Shown in pieces: positions 5,980-13,855 of a stretch of 14,545 bases of DNA. Source of the DNA: Candidatus Parcubacteria bacterium (lineage in GTDB: Bacteria; Patescibacteriota; Patescibacteriia; Patescibacteriales; UBA12075). Below the pieces are notes generated by a model. The model ran no database searches and was not told the origin of the DNA. It saw nothing but the letters and a program-made list of their open reading frames with translations. Within the stretch, counting starts at the first letter, position 1. Every line of letters begins with the position of its first letter. The stretch lies in contig JAGLNE010000011.1 in NCBI GenBank assembly GCA_023139655.1, forward strand, positions 1-14,545. The letters run 5' to 3'. Position numbers and translations under genes: made by a program.

Positions 5980-6927
5980 ATGGCGACTAAAAGAAAATCT
6001 GAAATTCGCAAAGCTTATTTATTGAATAAATATGTGATAATTACCCCGGGACGGGCCAAACGCCCGCGGGACATAAAAGAGCAAACCGTAATTGAACGTA
6101 CTTCTCCGTGTGTACTCTGTCCGGAAAAACTAGCCGCTTATGCCAAAGAACATAAAGGCTATATTAAAGAAAAAATAAAAGATAAAAAAGGTGATTGGCA
6201 AGTAGTTTCGGTTGACAATGTTTTCCCGGCCGTAACGCTAAATAACGATAAGGCCTACGGCGTTCAAGAGGTAATTGTAGAAACCCCCCACCACTCCCGC
6301 GAACTGGCCAACCTAAGCGACCAACAAGTAGAGTTGGTACTGCGCATGTATGCCCGCCGCACCCAGGCCATAAGCCGAAATGAAAATATTGATTATATAC
6401 TTTGCCTTAAAAACCAAGGCTCCAAGTCCGGAGCAACTATCGTCCACGCCCATTCCCAAATTTTTGCCACCCACATCCTGCCACCGGACGTGCACGAGGA
6501 GCTGATGGCCGCCCAGTCTTACCAGGTCAAACACCACTCCTGCGCCTATTGCGACATAATCAAAAAAGAAATGGCTGGTGAGAGAAAAATCTATGAAGAC
6601 AAATATGTGGCCGCTTTCGCGCCCTATGCCAGCGAATACCACTACGAAGCCTGGCTCTTTACCAAGCGACACCTGGATAATATTACAGAGTTAAACGACC
6701 AGGAGTTCCGGGCCTTAGCTCACGTTTATAAAATAATCCTAAAAAAACTTCAAATATTGGACCTATCTTTTAATTGTTTTCTCCACCAGGTAGTAACTCA
6801 CCGAGACCAACATTTTTATCTAAAAATCCAGCCCCGCGACTCAGTCTGGGCCGGGGTTGAGCTAGGCTCTGGCCTGGTGATTAACTCTGTTTCACCCGAG
6901 GTAGCGGCCAAGTATTACCGGGAATGA
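5980..6927 (+). CDS. GalT-family hexose-1-phosphate nucleotidylyltransferase (HIT superfamily)
   Basis: The family transfers NMP between nucleotide sugars (or phosphate) and hexose-1-phosphate through a uridylyl- or adenylyl-histidine intermediate. Visible: first CxxC zinc pair C44/C47 in SPCVLCPE; VFPAV and VQEVIVETPHHSRELANLS; active-site motif HAHSQ (156-160, family HPHxQ or HxHxQ, H158 expected as nucleophile); second CxxC C188/C191 in CAYCDIIKKE; EAWLFTKRHL; and HFYLKIQPR near the end. Two CxxC pairs are reminiscent of the plant ADP-glucose phosphorylase branch rather than E. coli GalT, which has only the first, so naming it galT would overstate the case. Its 315 aa are normal. No Shine-Dalgarno sequence precedes the ATG. 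It follows GH130 co-directionally, separated by a palindromic element. The nucleotide and sugar specificity are unknown. Confidence 0.88.
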   Translation: MATKRKSEIRKAYLLNKYVIITPGRAKRPRDIKEQTVIERTSPCVLCPEKLAAYAKEHKGYIKEKIKDKKGDWQVVSVDNVFPAVTLNNDKAYGVQEVIVETPHHSRELANLSDQQVELVLRMYARRTQAISRNENIDYILCLKNQGSKSGATIVHAHSQIFATHILPPDVHEELMAAQSYQVKHHSCAYCDIIKKEMAGERKIYEDKYVAAFAPYASEYHYEAWLFTKRHLDNITELNDQEFRALAHVYKIILKKLQILDLSFNCFLHQVVTHRDQHFYLKIQPRDSVWAGVELGSGLVINSVSPEVAAKYYRE

Positions 6928-6937
6928 TTTAAAATAT

Positions 6938-7014
6938 TGTCATTCTGATTCCGCGAAGCGGAAGAAGAATCCCGTGAAAAACCCACGAGATCCTTCGCTT
7001 CGCTCAGGATGACA
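6938..7014. repeat. MITE-like palindromic element, copy 2
   Basis: It starts TGTCATTCTGA and ends CGCTCAGGATGACA, with internal GAAGAATCCCGTG and CACGAGATCCTTCGC giving a long imperfect hairpin. Same orientation as the copy at 5866. It fills most of the 111-bp spacer before the PBP gene. Confidence 0.85.
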
Positions 7015-7038
7015 AACAAAAGGATAATAAATTAATTT

Positions 7039-9990
7039 ATGTCTCAAATAAAAAATAAAAAAAATTATCAGTCCTGGCGGAAAAGCAAAAAAAAATACTA
7101 TGTCAGCCGAGGACGCAAAACCCCGCCCAATAAAAGAGCGCGAAAACCCCTTACCGGTACAAAAAAAGGCCTGGTTATATTCGGGCCAAAACTAAAAAAA
7201 CGATTTCTGCTTGGTTTATTGATTCTCTTTGTCGCCGGTGCTTTGGTAATGCTGTCTTTCTTTGCCTATGTTTCCCGCGGAGTTGCGGATATTTCCAAAC
7301 TTACCGAACGCATTGTTCCGCAAAGCACACGCATCTATGACCGGACCGGAGAAACCGTCCTGTTTGAGCTGTATGGCGAGGAAAAACGAACTGAAATTCC
7401 TTTAATAGAGATTCCGGATTTTGTTAAATGGTCAACAATCGCCATTGAAGATAAAAAATTCTACGAACATGGGGGTATAAGTCTTTGGGGAATCTTCCGC
7501 AGTATAGTTTGGAATAAAATCAGAGGCAAGCCAATAGCGGGCGGGTCTACCTTAACTCAGCAATTTGTTAAAAACGCGATTCTTTCGTCTGAGCGCACCA
7601 TTACCCGCAAACTTAAAGAGTGGATATTGGCTTACCGCATTGAAAAAACTTACTCCAAAGACGAAATACTGGGCATGTACTTTAACGAAATCCCCTACGG
7701 CTCAACCGCCTACGGCGTAGAGGCCGCCAGTCAGCTCTATTTTGGCAAAAGCGTCCGCGATATTAATCTGGCCGAAGCAGCTATCCTGGCTGCTCTTCCT
7801 CAGGCGCCGAGCAAATACTCGCCGTACGGGCCCAACCGCGACCTGTTAATCGGCCGTCAGCAATACATTCTTGGCCTAATGGTTGAGCAAAAATTCATTT
7901 CCGTTGATCAGGCAGATGAAGCTAAGCAATATATTCTTGATTTCCAACCCCCCACCTCAAACATCAAAGCTCCTCACTTTGTCATGTATGTCCGGGAAAT
8001 GCTCTCGGAAAAATATGGCGAAAAAATGGTGGAGCAAGGCGGTCTTAGGGTAATTACCACCCTGGATCTCTATAAACAAAATATTGCCGAAGAAATAATT
8101 ACCGAACACGCAGAAGAGAACGATGAGCAATACGAAGCCACTAATGCCGGCCTAGTTTCCCTAGACCCAAAAACCGGACAAATTCTCGCCATGGTCGGGA
8201 GCAAGGACTATTTTAACGATGAAATTGATGGGCAAGTAAATATTATCACGTCACTTAGACAGCCCGGTTCCTCAATGAAACCACTGATATACGCGGCTGC
8301 TTTCCAAAGAGGTTATACGCCTAATACCATTCTCTATGATGTGGTGACTAATTTTTCCAACGATAAGGCCGAGCCTTATGAACCACATAATTACGATCTA
8401 CGCGAACACGGGCCGGTAACGATCCGCAAAGCGCTCGCCGGCTCCTTAAACATCCCAGCAGTCAAGGCACTATATTTGGCCGGAGTTGACAATGTGCTAG
8501 ACCTGGCCCAGGACCTGGGCTACACCAGCCTGGAAGAGCGGGACCGTTATGGCCTATCTCTGGTTCTTGGCGGTGGTGAAATAAAGCTCCTTGAACACGC
8601 TAATGCTTTTGGCGTTTTTGCCCGCGAAGGTGTGTCACATCCAATTACCAGCATTCTCCGGGTTGAAGACAGCACTGGCAAGACCCTGGAGGAGTTTGAA
8701 GAAGACAAAGATAAAAAAGTACTGGACCCCGGGATAGCCCGCCTAATTAACAATATTTTATCCGACAACGCTTCCCGGGCTTACGCTTTTGGCGAACGTA
8801 ATTGGCTAACCCTTGGGAACCGGCCGGTAGCGGCCAAGACCGGTACCACCAACGACTACCGCGATGCCTGGACTATTGGCTATACCCCCTCAATCGTTAC
8901 CGGCGTCTGGGTAGGCAACTTCGACAATACCAAAATGAAACGAGGCGCGGCCGGCGGCGTAGTCGCGGCCCCGATCTGGCATGATTTTATGGAACGCGTA
9001 CTTGGGGACACTCCAATAGAAAGCTTTAAAACCCCAGAAATTAAAAAAACCAATAAGGCCATCCTGGACGGCGAAGTTGGTACAGCCCAAGTTATAAAAA
9101 TTGATAAAATTTCCGGGCTCCTGGCAACCGAACATACGCCGGAACATTTGATTGAAGAAAAAACTTTCTTTGAGCCACACTCTATTCTTTACTATGTTAA
9201 CCCCAAAAACCCGCTTGGCGATATACCCAAAAACCCGGGCAATGACCCACAGTTTGAACTCTGGGAGTCGCGCGTCCTTACCTGGGCCGAAAAAGAACTG
9301 GCCAGCTCCACCAACGCGACTAGTTCCGCCTTGCTTGGCGGTAAGCCGCCAACTGAGACGGATAACGTCCACCAACCGGAAAACATCCCCCAAATTAGTA
9401 TTGTTACTCCAGGAAATAACCAAACAATCAGCGGCCCCAACCTTGACGTCCGAATCCAGGTCAGCTCGGTACGCGGGGTTAAACGCGTTGACTACATTGT
9501 CAACGACAATCTCTTTCATTCAACCACGGACTACCCTTTTAATATGAATAAACGCATTGACTTTCTTGCCAATGGTTTTCATAATTTAAAAATCAAAGCC
9601 TGCGACGATGTAGAAAATTGCAAAATACGCGAAATAGAATTTAACTTAAAGTTGGAAAACCAAATTAGCGTTGGCGCGGTTGAAGTTAACTGGGTAGCAC
9701 CTAGCAGCGGTCTAGCTATATCTAACATTGATTTTCCGCTAACATTAACCATAAACAACACAAACCCAAAATCACTGGCCCGCGTTAACTTTTCTTATTT
9801 AGTTGAGGGTGGAGATACGCCGGGATTTATTGCCACGGCCGAACCGATTGAGGGCAATCAAATAGTTATTTCTTGGGTAGACACTCCGCCTAGTGGCACC
9901 TATTCTATCAACGTGGAGGCGATCACCTGGAGCAAAGAGTCAATCCGTTTGGAGCCGATCACGCTGATAGTAAATAATATTGATAATTAA
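7039..9990 (+). CDS. Class A penicillin-binding protein (PBP1a type) with Ig-like C-terminal domains
   Basis: Bifunctional peptidoglycan synthase: it polymerises glycan strands from lipid II and cross-links stem peptides outside the membrane. A 55-residue Lys/Arg-rich cytoplasmic tail leads to one membrane helix (about 56-79). The GT51 domain (about 100-280) has AIEDKKFYEHGG (E137 catalytic) and GGSTLTQQFVKN. The transpeptidase domain has SxxK at S411-K414 in QPGSSMKP, SxN at S469-N471 (SLN), and KTG at 600-602. After about residue 700 come a Ser/Thr/Pro/Asn-rich linker and roughly 200 residues of beta-rich sequence resembling two Ig-like domains (ISIVTPGNNQTISGPNLDVRI... and VNWVAPSSGLAISNIDFPL...). 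At 983 aa it is longer than a minimal PBP1a. AGGA lies 14 nt before the ATG, too far to be convincing. It ends at a strong terminator. Confidence 0.96.
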   Translation: MSQIKNKKNYQSWRKSKKKYYVSRGRKTPPNKRARKPLTGTKKGLVIFGPKLKKRFLLGLLILFVAGALVMLSFFAYVSRGVADISKLTERIVPQSTRIYDRTGETVLFELYGEEKRTEIPLIEIPDFVKWSTIAIEDKKFYEHGGISLWGIFRSIVWNKIRGKPIAGGSTLTQQFVKNAILSSERTITRKLKEWILAYRIEKTYSKDEILGMYFNEIPYGSTAYGVEAASQLYFGKSVRDINLAEAAILAALPQAPSKYSPYGPNRDLLIGRQQYILGLMVEQKFISVDQADEAKQYILDFQPPTSNIKAPHFVMYVREMLSEKYGEKMVEQGGLRVITTLDLYKQNIAEEIITEHAEENDEQYEATNAGLVSLDPKTGQILAMVGSKDYFNDEIDGQVNIITSLRQPGSSMKPLIYAAAFQRGYTPNTILYDVVTNFSNDKAEPYEPHNYDLREHGPVTIRKALAGSLNIPAVKALYLAGVDNVLDLAQDLGYTSLEERDRYGLSLVLGGGEIKLLEHANAFGVFAREGVSHPITSILRVEDSTGKTLEEFEEDKDKKVLDPGIARLINNILSDNASRAYAFGERNWLTLGNRPVAAKTGTTNDYRDAWTIGYTPSIVTGVWVGNFDNTKMKRGAAGGVVAAPIWHDFMERVLGDTPIESFKTPEIKKTNKAILDGEVGTAQVIKIDKISGLLATEHTPEHLIEEKTFFEPHSILYYVNPKNPLGDIPKNPGNDPQFELWESRVLTWAEKELASSTNATSSALLGGKPPTETDNVHQPENIPQISIVTPGNNQTISGPNLDVRIQVSSVRGVKRVDYIVNDNLFHSTTDYPFNMNKRIDFLANGFHNLKIKACDDVENCKIREIEFNLKLENQISVGAVEVNWVAPSSGLAISNIDFPLTLTINNTNPKSLARVNFSYLVEGGDTPGFIATAEPIEGNQIVISWVDTPPSGTYSINVEAITWSKESIRLEPITLIVNNIDN

Positions 9991-10010
9991 AATGATTACT
10001 AGACACACTA

Positions 10011-10047
10011 GACGCTAGGTGTCCCGCGGACACCTAGCGTCTTTTTT
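10011..10047 (+). terminator. Rho-independent terminator of the PBP gene
   Basis: A perfect 14-bp stem, GACGCTAGGTGTCC (10011-10024) / GGACACCTAGCGTC (10028-10041), with loop CGC, is followed by six T. It has the same 31-nt design as the pnp terminator, with compensating changes in the outer stem. Confidence 0.93.
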
Positions 10048-10057
10048 AAATTCATCT

Positions 10058-10096
10058 AAAAAACGCACCGACCATTATTTGATCAGTGCGTTTTTT
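10058..10096 (-). terminator. Terminator of dnaN, able to act in both directions
   Basis: AAAAAACGCAC (10058-10068) pairs with GTGCGTTTTTT (10086-10096) around a 17-nt loop. On the minus strand the stem is followed by a T-run, placing it correctly about 40 bases beyond the dnaN stop. The plus strand also ends in T6, so it backs up the PBP terminator between the two convergent genes. Confidence 0.85.
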
Positions 10097-10133
10097 ATTT
10101 TGCCAGATATTTCACATCTCTTATTTATTGGCT

Positions 10134-11261
10134 CTATTGCTTAATTGGCATAATTACATATAAGTAAGAATTTTCCTTGTCCGGGCGGATAACACAAGGA
10201 GTGGCATTATCAATCACTTCCAGCTTCAAATCGTTAGTATTAATATTGTTAATTCCATCAAGCAAATAGCGGTAGTTAATGACAATACCATTGTCTTTAC
10301 CCTTAACGCTGGCGTCCAGGTTAATCGTGTTTTCTCCAACCTGGCTTGATTCGGATGTAATTATAACCCGGTTTTTGCCAGCAGGAAAGTCCAAGTTTAT
10401 ATCATTGATCCCAGTTTTAGAAAAAATTGCCGAGGCTTTAACGGCCTGGACAAATTCAGCCTTATTAATTGTGGCCAAAGTGCCCGGTCCGACCGGTATA
10501 ATTTGCTCATAGTCCGGATATTGGCCCTCAATCAAGCGCGATACCAATTCAATCGAGCCAAAGGTAAAAAGTATCTGGTTCTCGGAAATAAACATCTCTA
10601 CTTCCATATCGCCCTCGCCAACCGCTTCTAACTTTATATTGGATAGTATTCGTATCACCTCCTGCAGGGTTTTGGCCGGAACAATTATCTTTTTTTCCGC
10701 TTGTCCGTTAGTGCTTAACGGCAGTTTGCACTCGGCCAAACGATAGCTGTCAGTCGCGGCTAAAACCAACTGGTTTTTTTTAAAGTTAAGCAACGCGCCA
10801 GACAATTCAATCCGGGTCTCGGAGTTAGAGACCGCAAAAATAACTTGGGATAAAGCTTTTTTAAATTCGTCTGCGTTAACTTTGTAGTGCTGTTCCCTGT
10901 CTACCTGGGGAATTAAGGGAAAATCTTCAGCCGACTGCCCCTTTATTACGGTTTTATAATTCTCGCATTGAATTTTCAACTTATTATCTTTTAGGTCAAT
11001 GTCAACTTTTTTATTCGGTAACAAAGAAATGTATTCACTAATTACTTTTGCGTCAACGGTATAAACACCCTCTTTTTCTACTTTGCCACGCACAGTTGAT
11101 ACTACTCCGATCTCCAGATCAGTAGTTATAAAACGGATATTCTTGCCCTTAGCCTCAAACATAACATTATTTAAAATCGGTAAATTAAGATTCTTGCCGG
11201 CAATATGGCTGACTGTATTTAGGCCGCTTTTTAAATTTTCTTGTAAGCTTGATATTTTCAT
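10134..11261 (-). CDS. dnaN: DNA polymerase III subunit beta (sliding clamp)
   Basis: This protein forms the ring-shaped dimer that tethers the replicative polymerase to DNA. The N-terminus MKISSLQENLKSGLNTVSHIAGKNLNLPILNNVMFEA, the central LVLAATDSYRLAECKLPL and the C-terminus SYLYVIMPIKQ follow the family pattern across three clamp domains (roughly 1-120, 125-245, 250-375). The 375-aa length is standard. It lies downstream of dnaA on the same strand, with a 140-bp gap containing a palindromic element. No Shine-Dalgarno sequence is visible near the ATG at 11261 (an AAGG lies about 20 nt away, too distant). Confidence 0.97.
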   Translation of the reverse strand: MKISSLQENLKSGLNTVSHIAGKNLNLPILNNVMFEAKGKNIRFITTDLEIGVVSTVRGKVEKEGVYTVDAKVISEYISLLPNKKVDIDLKDNKLKIQCENYKTVIKGQSAEDFPLIPQVDREQHYKVNADEFKKALSQVIFAVSNSETRIELSGALLNFKKNQLVLAATDSYRLAECKLPLSTNGQAEKKIIVPAKTLQEVIRILSNIKLEAVGEGDMEVEMFISENQILFTFGSIELVSRLIEGQYPDYEQIIPVGPGTLATINKAEFVQAVKASAIFSKTGINDINLDFPAGKNRVIITSESSQVGENTINLDASVKGKDNGIVINYRYLLDGINNINTNDLKLEVIDNATPCVIRPDKENSYLYVIMPIKQ

Positions 11262-11286
11262 GAAATATAAATACTAATAACCTTAC

Positions 11287-11356
11287 TGTCATCCTGAACG
11301 AAGTGAAGGATCTCGTCTTTATATCCACGGGATTCTTCGCTACGCTCAGAATGACA
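11287..11356. repeat. MITE-like palindromic element, copy 3 (inverted)
   Basis: TGTCATCCTGAACG at the left and CTCAGAATGACA at the right mark the same element as at 5866 and 6938, in opposite orientation. Read on the minus strand it gives TGTCATTCTGAGCG...GAAGAATCCCGTG...GAGATCCTTC...TCAGGATGACA. It sits between dnaA and dnaN and would fold as a hairpin in a dnaA-dnaN transcript. Confidence 0.85.
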
Positions 11357-11401
11357 AACTAATTATTGTTTATAATTTAAGCCAAAATAATTCGTAACAA
11401 A

Positions 11402-12751
11402 CTAAATACTGGCGTAGAGAGCCTGTTTTATTGATTCAATATCCTGTTTAACCCGCTCATTGTTGTCGGCTTCTCTAACAATCTTTTTAAAAGCGTGCAT
11501 AGCGGTGGTGTGGTCCCGTCCGCCCAATTCGCTGCCAATAGTTGGATAACTCGTATTTAGCTCTTTACGCATTAAATACATGGTTATCTGCCGCGGATAT
11601 ACCAATTCTTTTTTCCGGCTCTTGCCCATTATCTCTTTTTGGCCAATATCAAAAAAACGGGAAACTACTTCTAAAATATTTTTGCTGGTAGTGGACTTGG
11701 TTTTAATATTAGACAGTAAACTATTTAAAACATTTTTGGTTGAATCCATGCTGGGCTGTGAATTATTAAACTCGTGATAAGCAATTAAACGGTTCAACAC
11801 CCCCTCTAATTCCCGAATGTTGTTTTGCACACTACTGGCAATATAATGCAAAATGTCATCATCTAAACTATAATTTTTTTCTTTGCATTTTGAAGACAAT
11901 ATCGCCACTTTGGTTTCAACGTCTGGCGGGGAAACATCCGCCACCATCCCCCACTCAAAACGGGACAAAAGTCGTTTCTCAAGCGCCGGGATAGACTTGG
12001 GTGCCCGATCAGATGTTAAAATAATCTGTTTGTTGCTTTGATGAAGCTCATTAAAAGTATGGAAAAACTCTTCCTGGGTGCCGTCTTTGCCGGCCATAAA
12101 CTGAATATCATCCACCAACAAACAGTCAACGTTGCGGTAGCGTTCTTTAAAATCTTTTGCATTACCGCTTTTTACCGCTTGGATATAATCGTTGGTAAAC
12201 TTTTCACTGCTCACATAAAGTACCTGCCCGCTTTGTTTTGTAATTTCGTGGCCAATCGCTTGCAAAAGATGGGTTTTCCCCAAACCGACCCCGCCATAAA
12301 TAAACAAGGGGTTATACGCATTGCCGGGGTTGGCTGCCACAGCTTGGCTGGCGGCATGAGCCAGCTCGTTGCCCTTGCCAACCACAAAAGAATCAAAAAC
12401 ATAACGAGCATTTAAACCAAAACGGTTAATCGAAACCGGCGCTTCGCCCTCTTCTTTTTTAATTTTTATCTTTTTTAATAAATCACCCATTGGCGAATTT
12501 TTTCGGATTTCTACTTTATAAAAAATTTCGTTTACTTTACGATCGCAAACATTACTTAAAGCATCAGAAATTTGCTGGTGGTATTTTTTTTCCAACCAAG
12601 CTTTTGTAAAAGTGTTAGGGACACAAACAATACATTTATTATCATTAAACTCGGAAATAAAAGTGTTTTTAAACCAAGTTGTAAAATTTGCTTTAGAAAG
12701 ATTTAATTCAATCTCCCCCAAAACCGCTTGCCATAACTGATTATTATTCAT
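11402..12751 (-). CDS. dnaA: Chromosomal replication initiator protein DnaA
   Basis: DnaA binds DnaA boxes at oriC, oligomerises with ATP and opens the duplex. Domain I is at about 1-85 (LWQAVLGEIELNLSKANFTTWF). A short domain II linker follows. The AAA+ domain III (about 115-330) has Walker A GGVGLGKT (K159), Walker B LLVDDIQF (D214, D215) and an arginine-finger region LEKRLLSRFEWG. Domain IV carries the helix-turn-helix with the family signature LGGRDHTTAMHAFKKI (about 411-426) for box recognition. The 449-aa length is typical. It is transcribed away from the AT-rich origin region with dnaN downstream. No Shine-Dalgarno sequence is seen before the ATG; the upstream 60 bases are almost all A/T. 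Confidence 0.98.
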   Translation of the reverse strand: MNNNQLWQAVLGEIELNLSKANFTTWFKNTFISEFNDNKCIVCVPNTFTKAWLEKKYHQQISDALSNVCDRKVNEIFYKVEIRKNSPMGDLLKKIKIKKEEGEAPVSINRFGLNARYVFDSFVVGKGNELAHAASQAVAANPGNAYNPLFIYGGVGLGKTHLLQAIGHEITKQSGQVLYVSSEKFTNDYIQAVKSGNAKDFKERYRNVDCLLVDDIQFMAGKDGTQEEFFHTFNELHQSNKQIILTSDRAPKSIPALEKRLLSRFEWGMVADVSPPDVETKVAILSSKCKEKNYSLDDDILHYIASSVQNNIRELEGVLNRLIAYHEFNNSQPSMDSTKNVLNSLLSNIKTKSTTSKNILEVVSRFFDIGQKEIMGKSRKKELVYPRQITMYLMRKELNTSYPTIGSELGGRDHTTAMHAFKKIVREADNNERVKQDIESIKQALYASI

Positions 12752-13286
12752 AATAAAAAAATTAGATAATAAAATTAAAAAAATAAATAAACAACAATAG
12801 CATTATATCAACTAAACAAAAATTTAAAAACCCCCACAGATGTTTATAACATGTTAACAGATAGTGGAAACAAAAAACCTGTTTTTAATGATTTTTAATT
12901 TTTAAAATTTATCCCACAATGATATTTTATGTCAAATATAAATTTTTAACAAGTCGCTTTGTCAAACTAAATTTTGTTTTATTTAAATATTAATATATTA
13001 AATAACTATAATAATAAAGAGGTGAATAAATTTGATAAAATAGAGGTTTTTGTTTAATGTTAGGTTTGAATTTAGGGTTTTAGTGTGTAAATAATTTGGG
13101 TAAGAAGGGAGCTTTAAAAGTGTTTAATTTTGTGGATTAGTCGTCTAACCATACTTATCACCAAAACTATATACATTTTAACCCGTACTAACACACCATT
13201 AACCCAGAAGATATATACAAGGTATTATACAGAATTATTCACAAAACCATCCACTAAAATTAAAACAGACAACTTTTAACAACTGG
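12752..13286. other. Probable origin of replication (oriC) between dnaA and rpmH
   Basis: About 600 bp without a gene lie between divergent dnaA and rpmH, the standard oriC place. Candidate DnaA boxes are TTATTCACA (13235-13243, fits TTATnCACA), TGTGGATTA (13131-13139, one mismatch from TGTGGATAA) and GGTGAATAA (13021-13029, one mismatch). TTATCCCACA near 12910 has one extra C. The segment 12961-13020 is almost pure A/T (six G or C by my count) and suits a DNA unwinding element. Overlapping palindromes TAACATGTTA and TGTTAACA lie at 12847-12859. The strand composition switches sharply at about 13140. Few and imperfect boxes keep the exact borders uncertain. Confidence 0.7.
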
Positions 13287-13316
13287 TTGACATAAACAAA
13301 ACAAAAGTGTTATTCT
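13287..13316 (+). promoter_or_regulatory. Promoter of rpmH-rnpA-yidD-yidC
   Basis: A consensus -35 TTGACA (13287-13292), 18-bp spacer and -10 TATTCT (13311-13316) predict a start near 13323, giving a leader of about 28 nt before rpmH. This is the best -35/-10 pair in the window after the rpsO promoter and uses the same -10 hexamer. Confidence 0.7.
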
Positions 13317-13350
13317 AAATTAGTATTAAGAAAGAATTTACAAGAGATAT

Positions 13351-13488
13351 ATGCCTAAAAGAACATATCAGCCTAATGTCCGCAAGGCCAAAAAGAAACA
13401 TGGCTTTAGAATAAGAATGGCCAGTAAAAGTGGTCGCAATATCCTTGCCCGCCGTCGCGCTAAAGGAAGAAGCCAGCTTACTAAATAG
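13351..13488 (+). CDS. rpmH: 50S ribosomal protein L34
   Basis: A 45-residue basic protein starting [20 protein letters not shown] and continuing [22 protein letters not shown], the complete L34 pattern (KRTxQPxxRKxxxxHGFRxRMxTxxGRxVLxxRRxKGR). L34 is a small late-assembling protein of the large subunit. Its position directly after oriC and before rnpA is conserved across bacteria. Only a weak GAGA-type purine stretch precedes the ATG. Confidence 0.97.
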   Translation: MPKRTYQPNVRKAKKKHGFRIRMASKSGRNILARRRAKGRSQLTK

Positions 13489-13503
13489 TTTTTGTTTAAG
13501 TTT

Positions 13504-13845
13504 GTGTTAGCTATAAAATATCGTTTAACTAAACAAAAAGATTTTGATAATGTTTGGCAAACCGGGCGTTCTAATTTTAATGAAGCTCTAGGAATAAAGA
13601 TAAGTAAAAACAAACTGGCTGTTAGCCGGTTTGGTTTTATTGTAAGCGCTAAAATTAGCAAAAAAGCCGTAGACAGAAATCAAATTAAACGTCGCCTTAG
13701 ACAGGTAATTAAGGATAGCCTTAAAGACATTAAACCTGGCTATGATGTGGTTATTATTACTCAAAAAGCGGTTGTTAATAAGGAATACAAAGAAATCAAG
13801 GATTTGGTGCTTAAGGGCCTTAGTAAGCTTAAATTACTTAAATAA
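13504..13845 (+). CDS. rnpA: Ribonuclease P protein component
   Basis: The protein subunit of RNase P, which helps the catalytic RNA trim tRNA 5' leaders. The family motif appears as KKAVDRNQIKRRLRQVI (RNxxKR core). YRLTKQKDFDNVWQTGR matches the N-terminal strand and helix, and KPGYDVVIITQK matches the late conserved strand. I choose GTG at 13504 (MLAIKYRLTKQKDF, 113 aa) because family members usually begin a few residues before the RLT motif. An in-frame TTG at 13492 would add four residues and leave only 3 nt after rpmH. Neither start has a Shine-Dalgarno sequence. The tight rpmH-rnpA spacing indicates one operon. Confidence 0.93.
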   Translation: MLAIKYRLTKQKDFDNVWQTGRSNFNEALGIKISKNKLAVSRFGFIVSAKISKKAVDRNQIKRRLRQVIKDSLKDIKPGYDVVIITQKAVVNKEYKEIKDLVLKGLSKLKLLK

Positions 13846-13855
13846 ACGAGAATAA

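Noticed and set aside
6313..6672. Minus-strand open frame of 119 codons inside the GalT-like gene
   Set aside because: Shadow of a clearly conserved coding region containing the HAHSQ active site.
8890..9519. Minus-strand open frame of 209 codons inside the PBP gene
   Set aside because: It lies entirely opposite well-conserved PBP sequence including its transpeptidase end, with no domain of its own.
12038..12415. Plus-strand open frame of 125 codons inside dnaA
   Set aside because: Antisense to the AAA+ domain; no recognisable family, no ribosome site.
13036..13140. G-quadruplex or telomere-like repeat (TTTAGGG)
   Set aside because: TTTAGGG occurs once, and GGG runs number three with irregular spacing, too few for a convincing four-run quadruplex.
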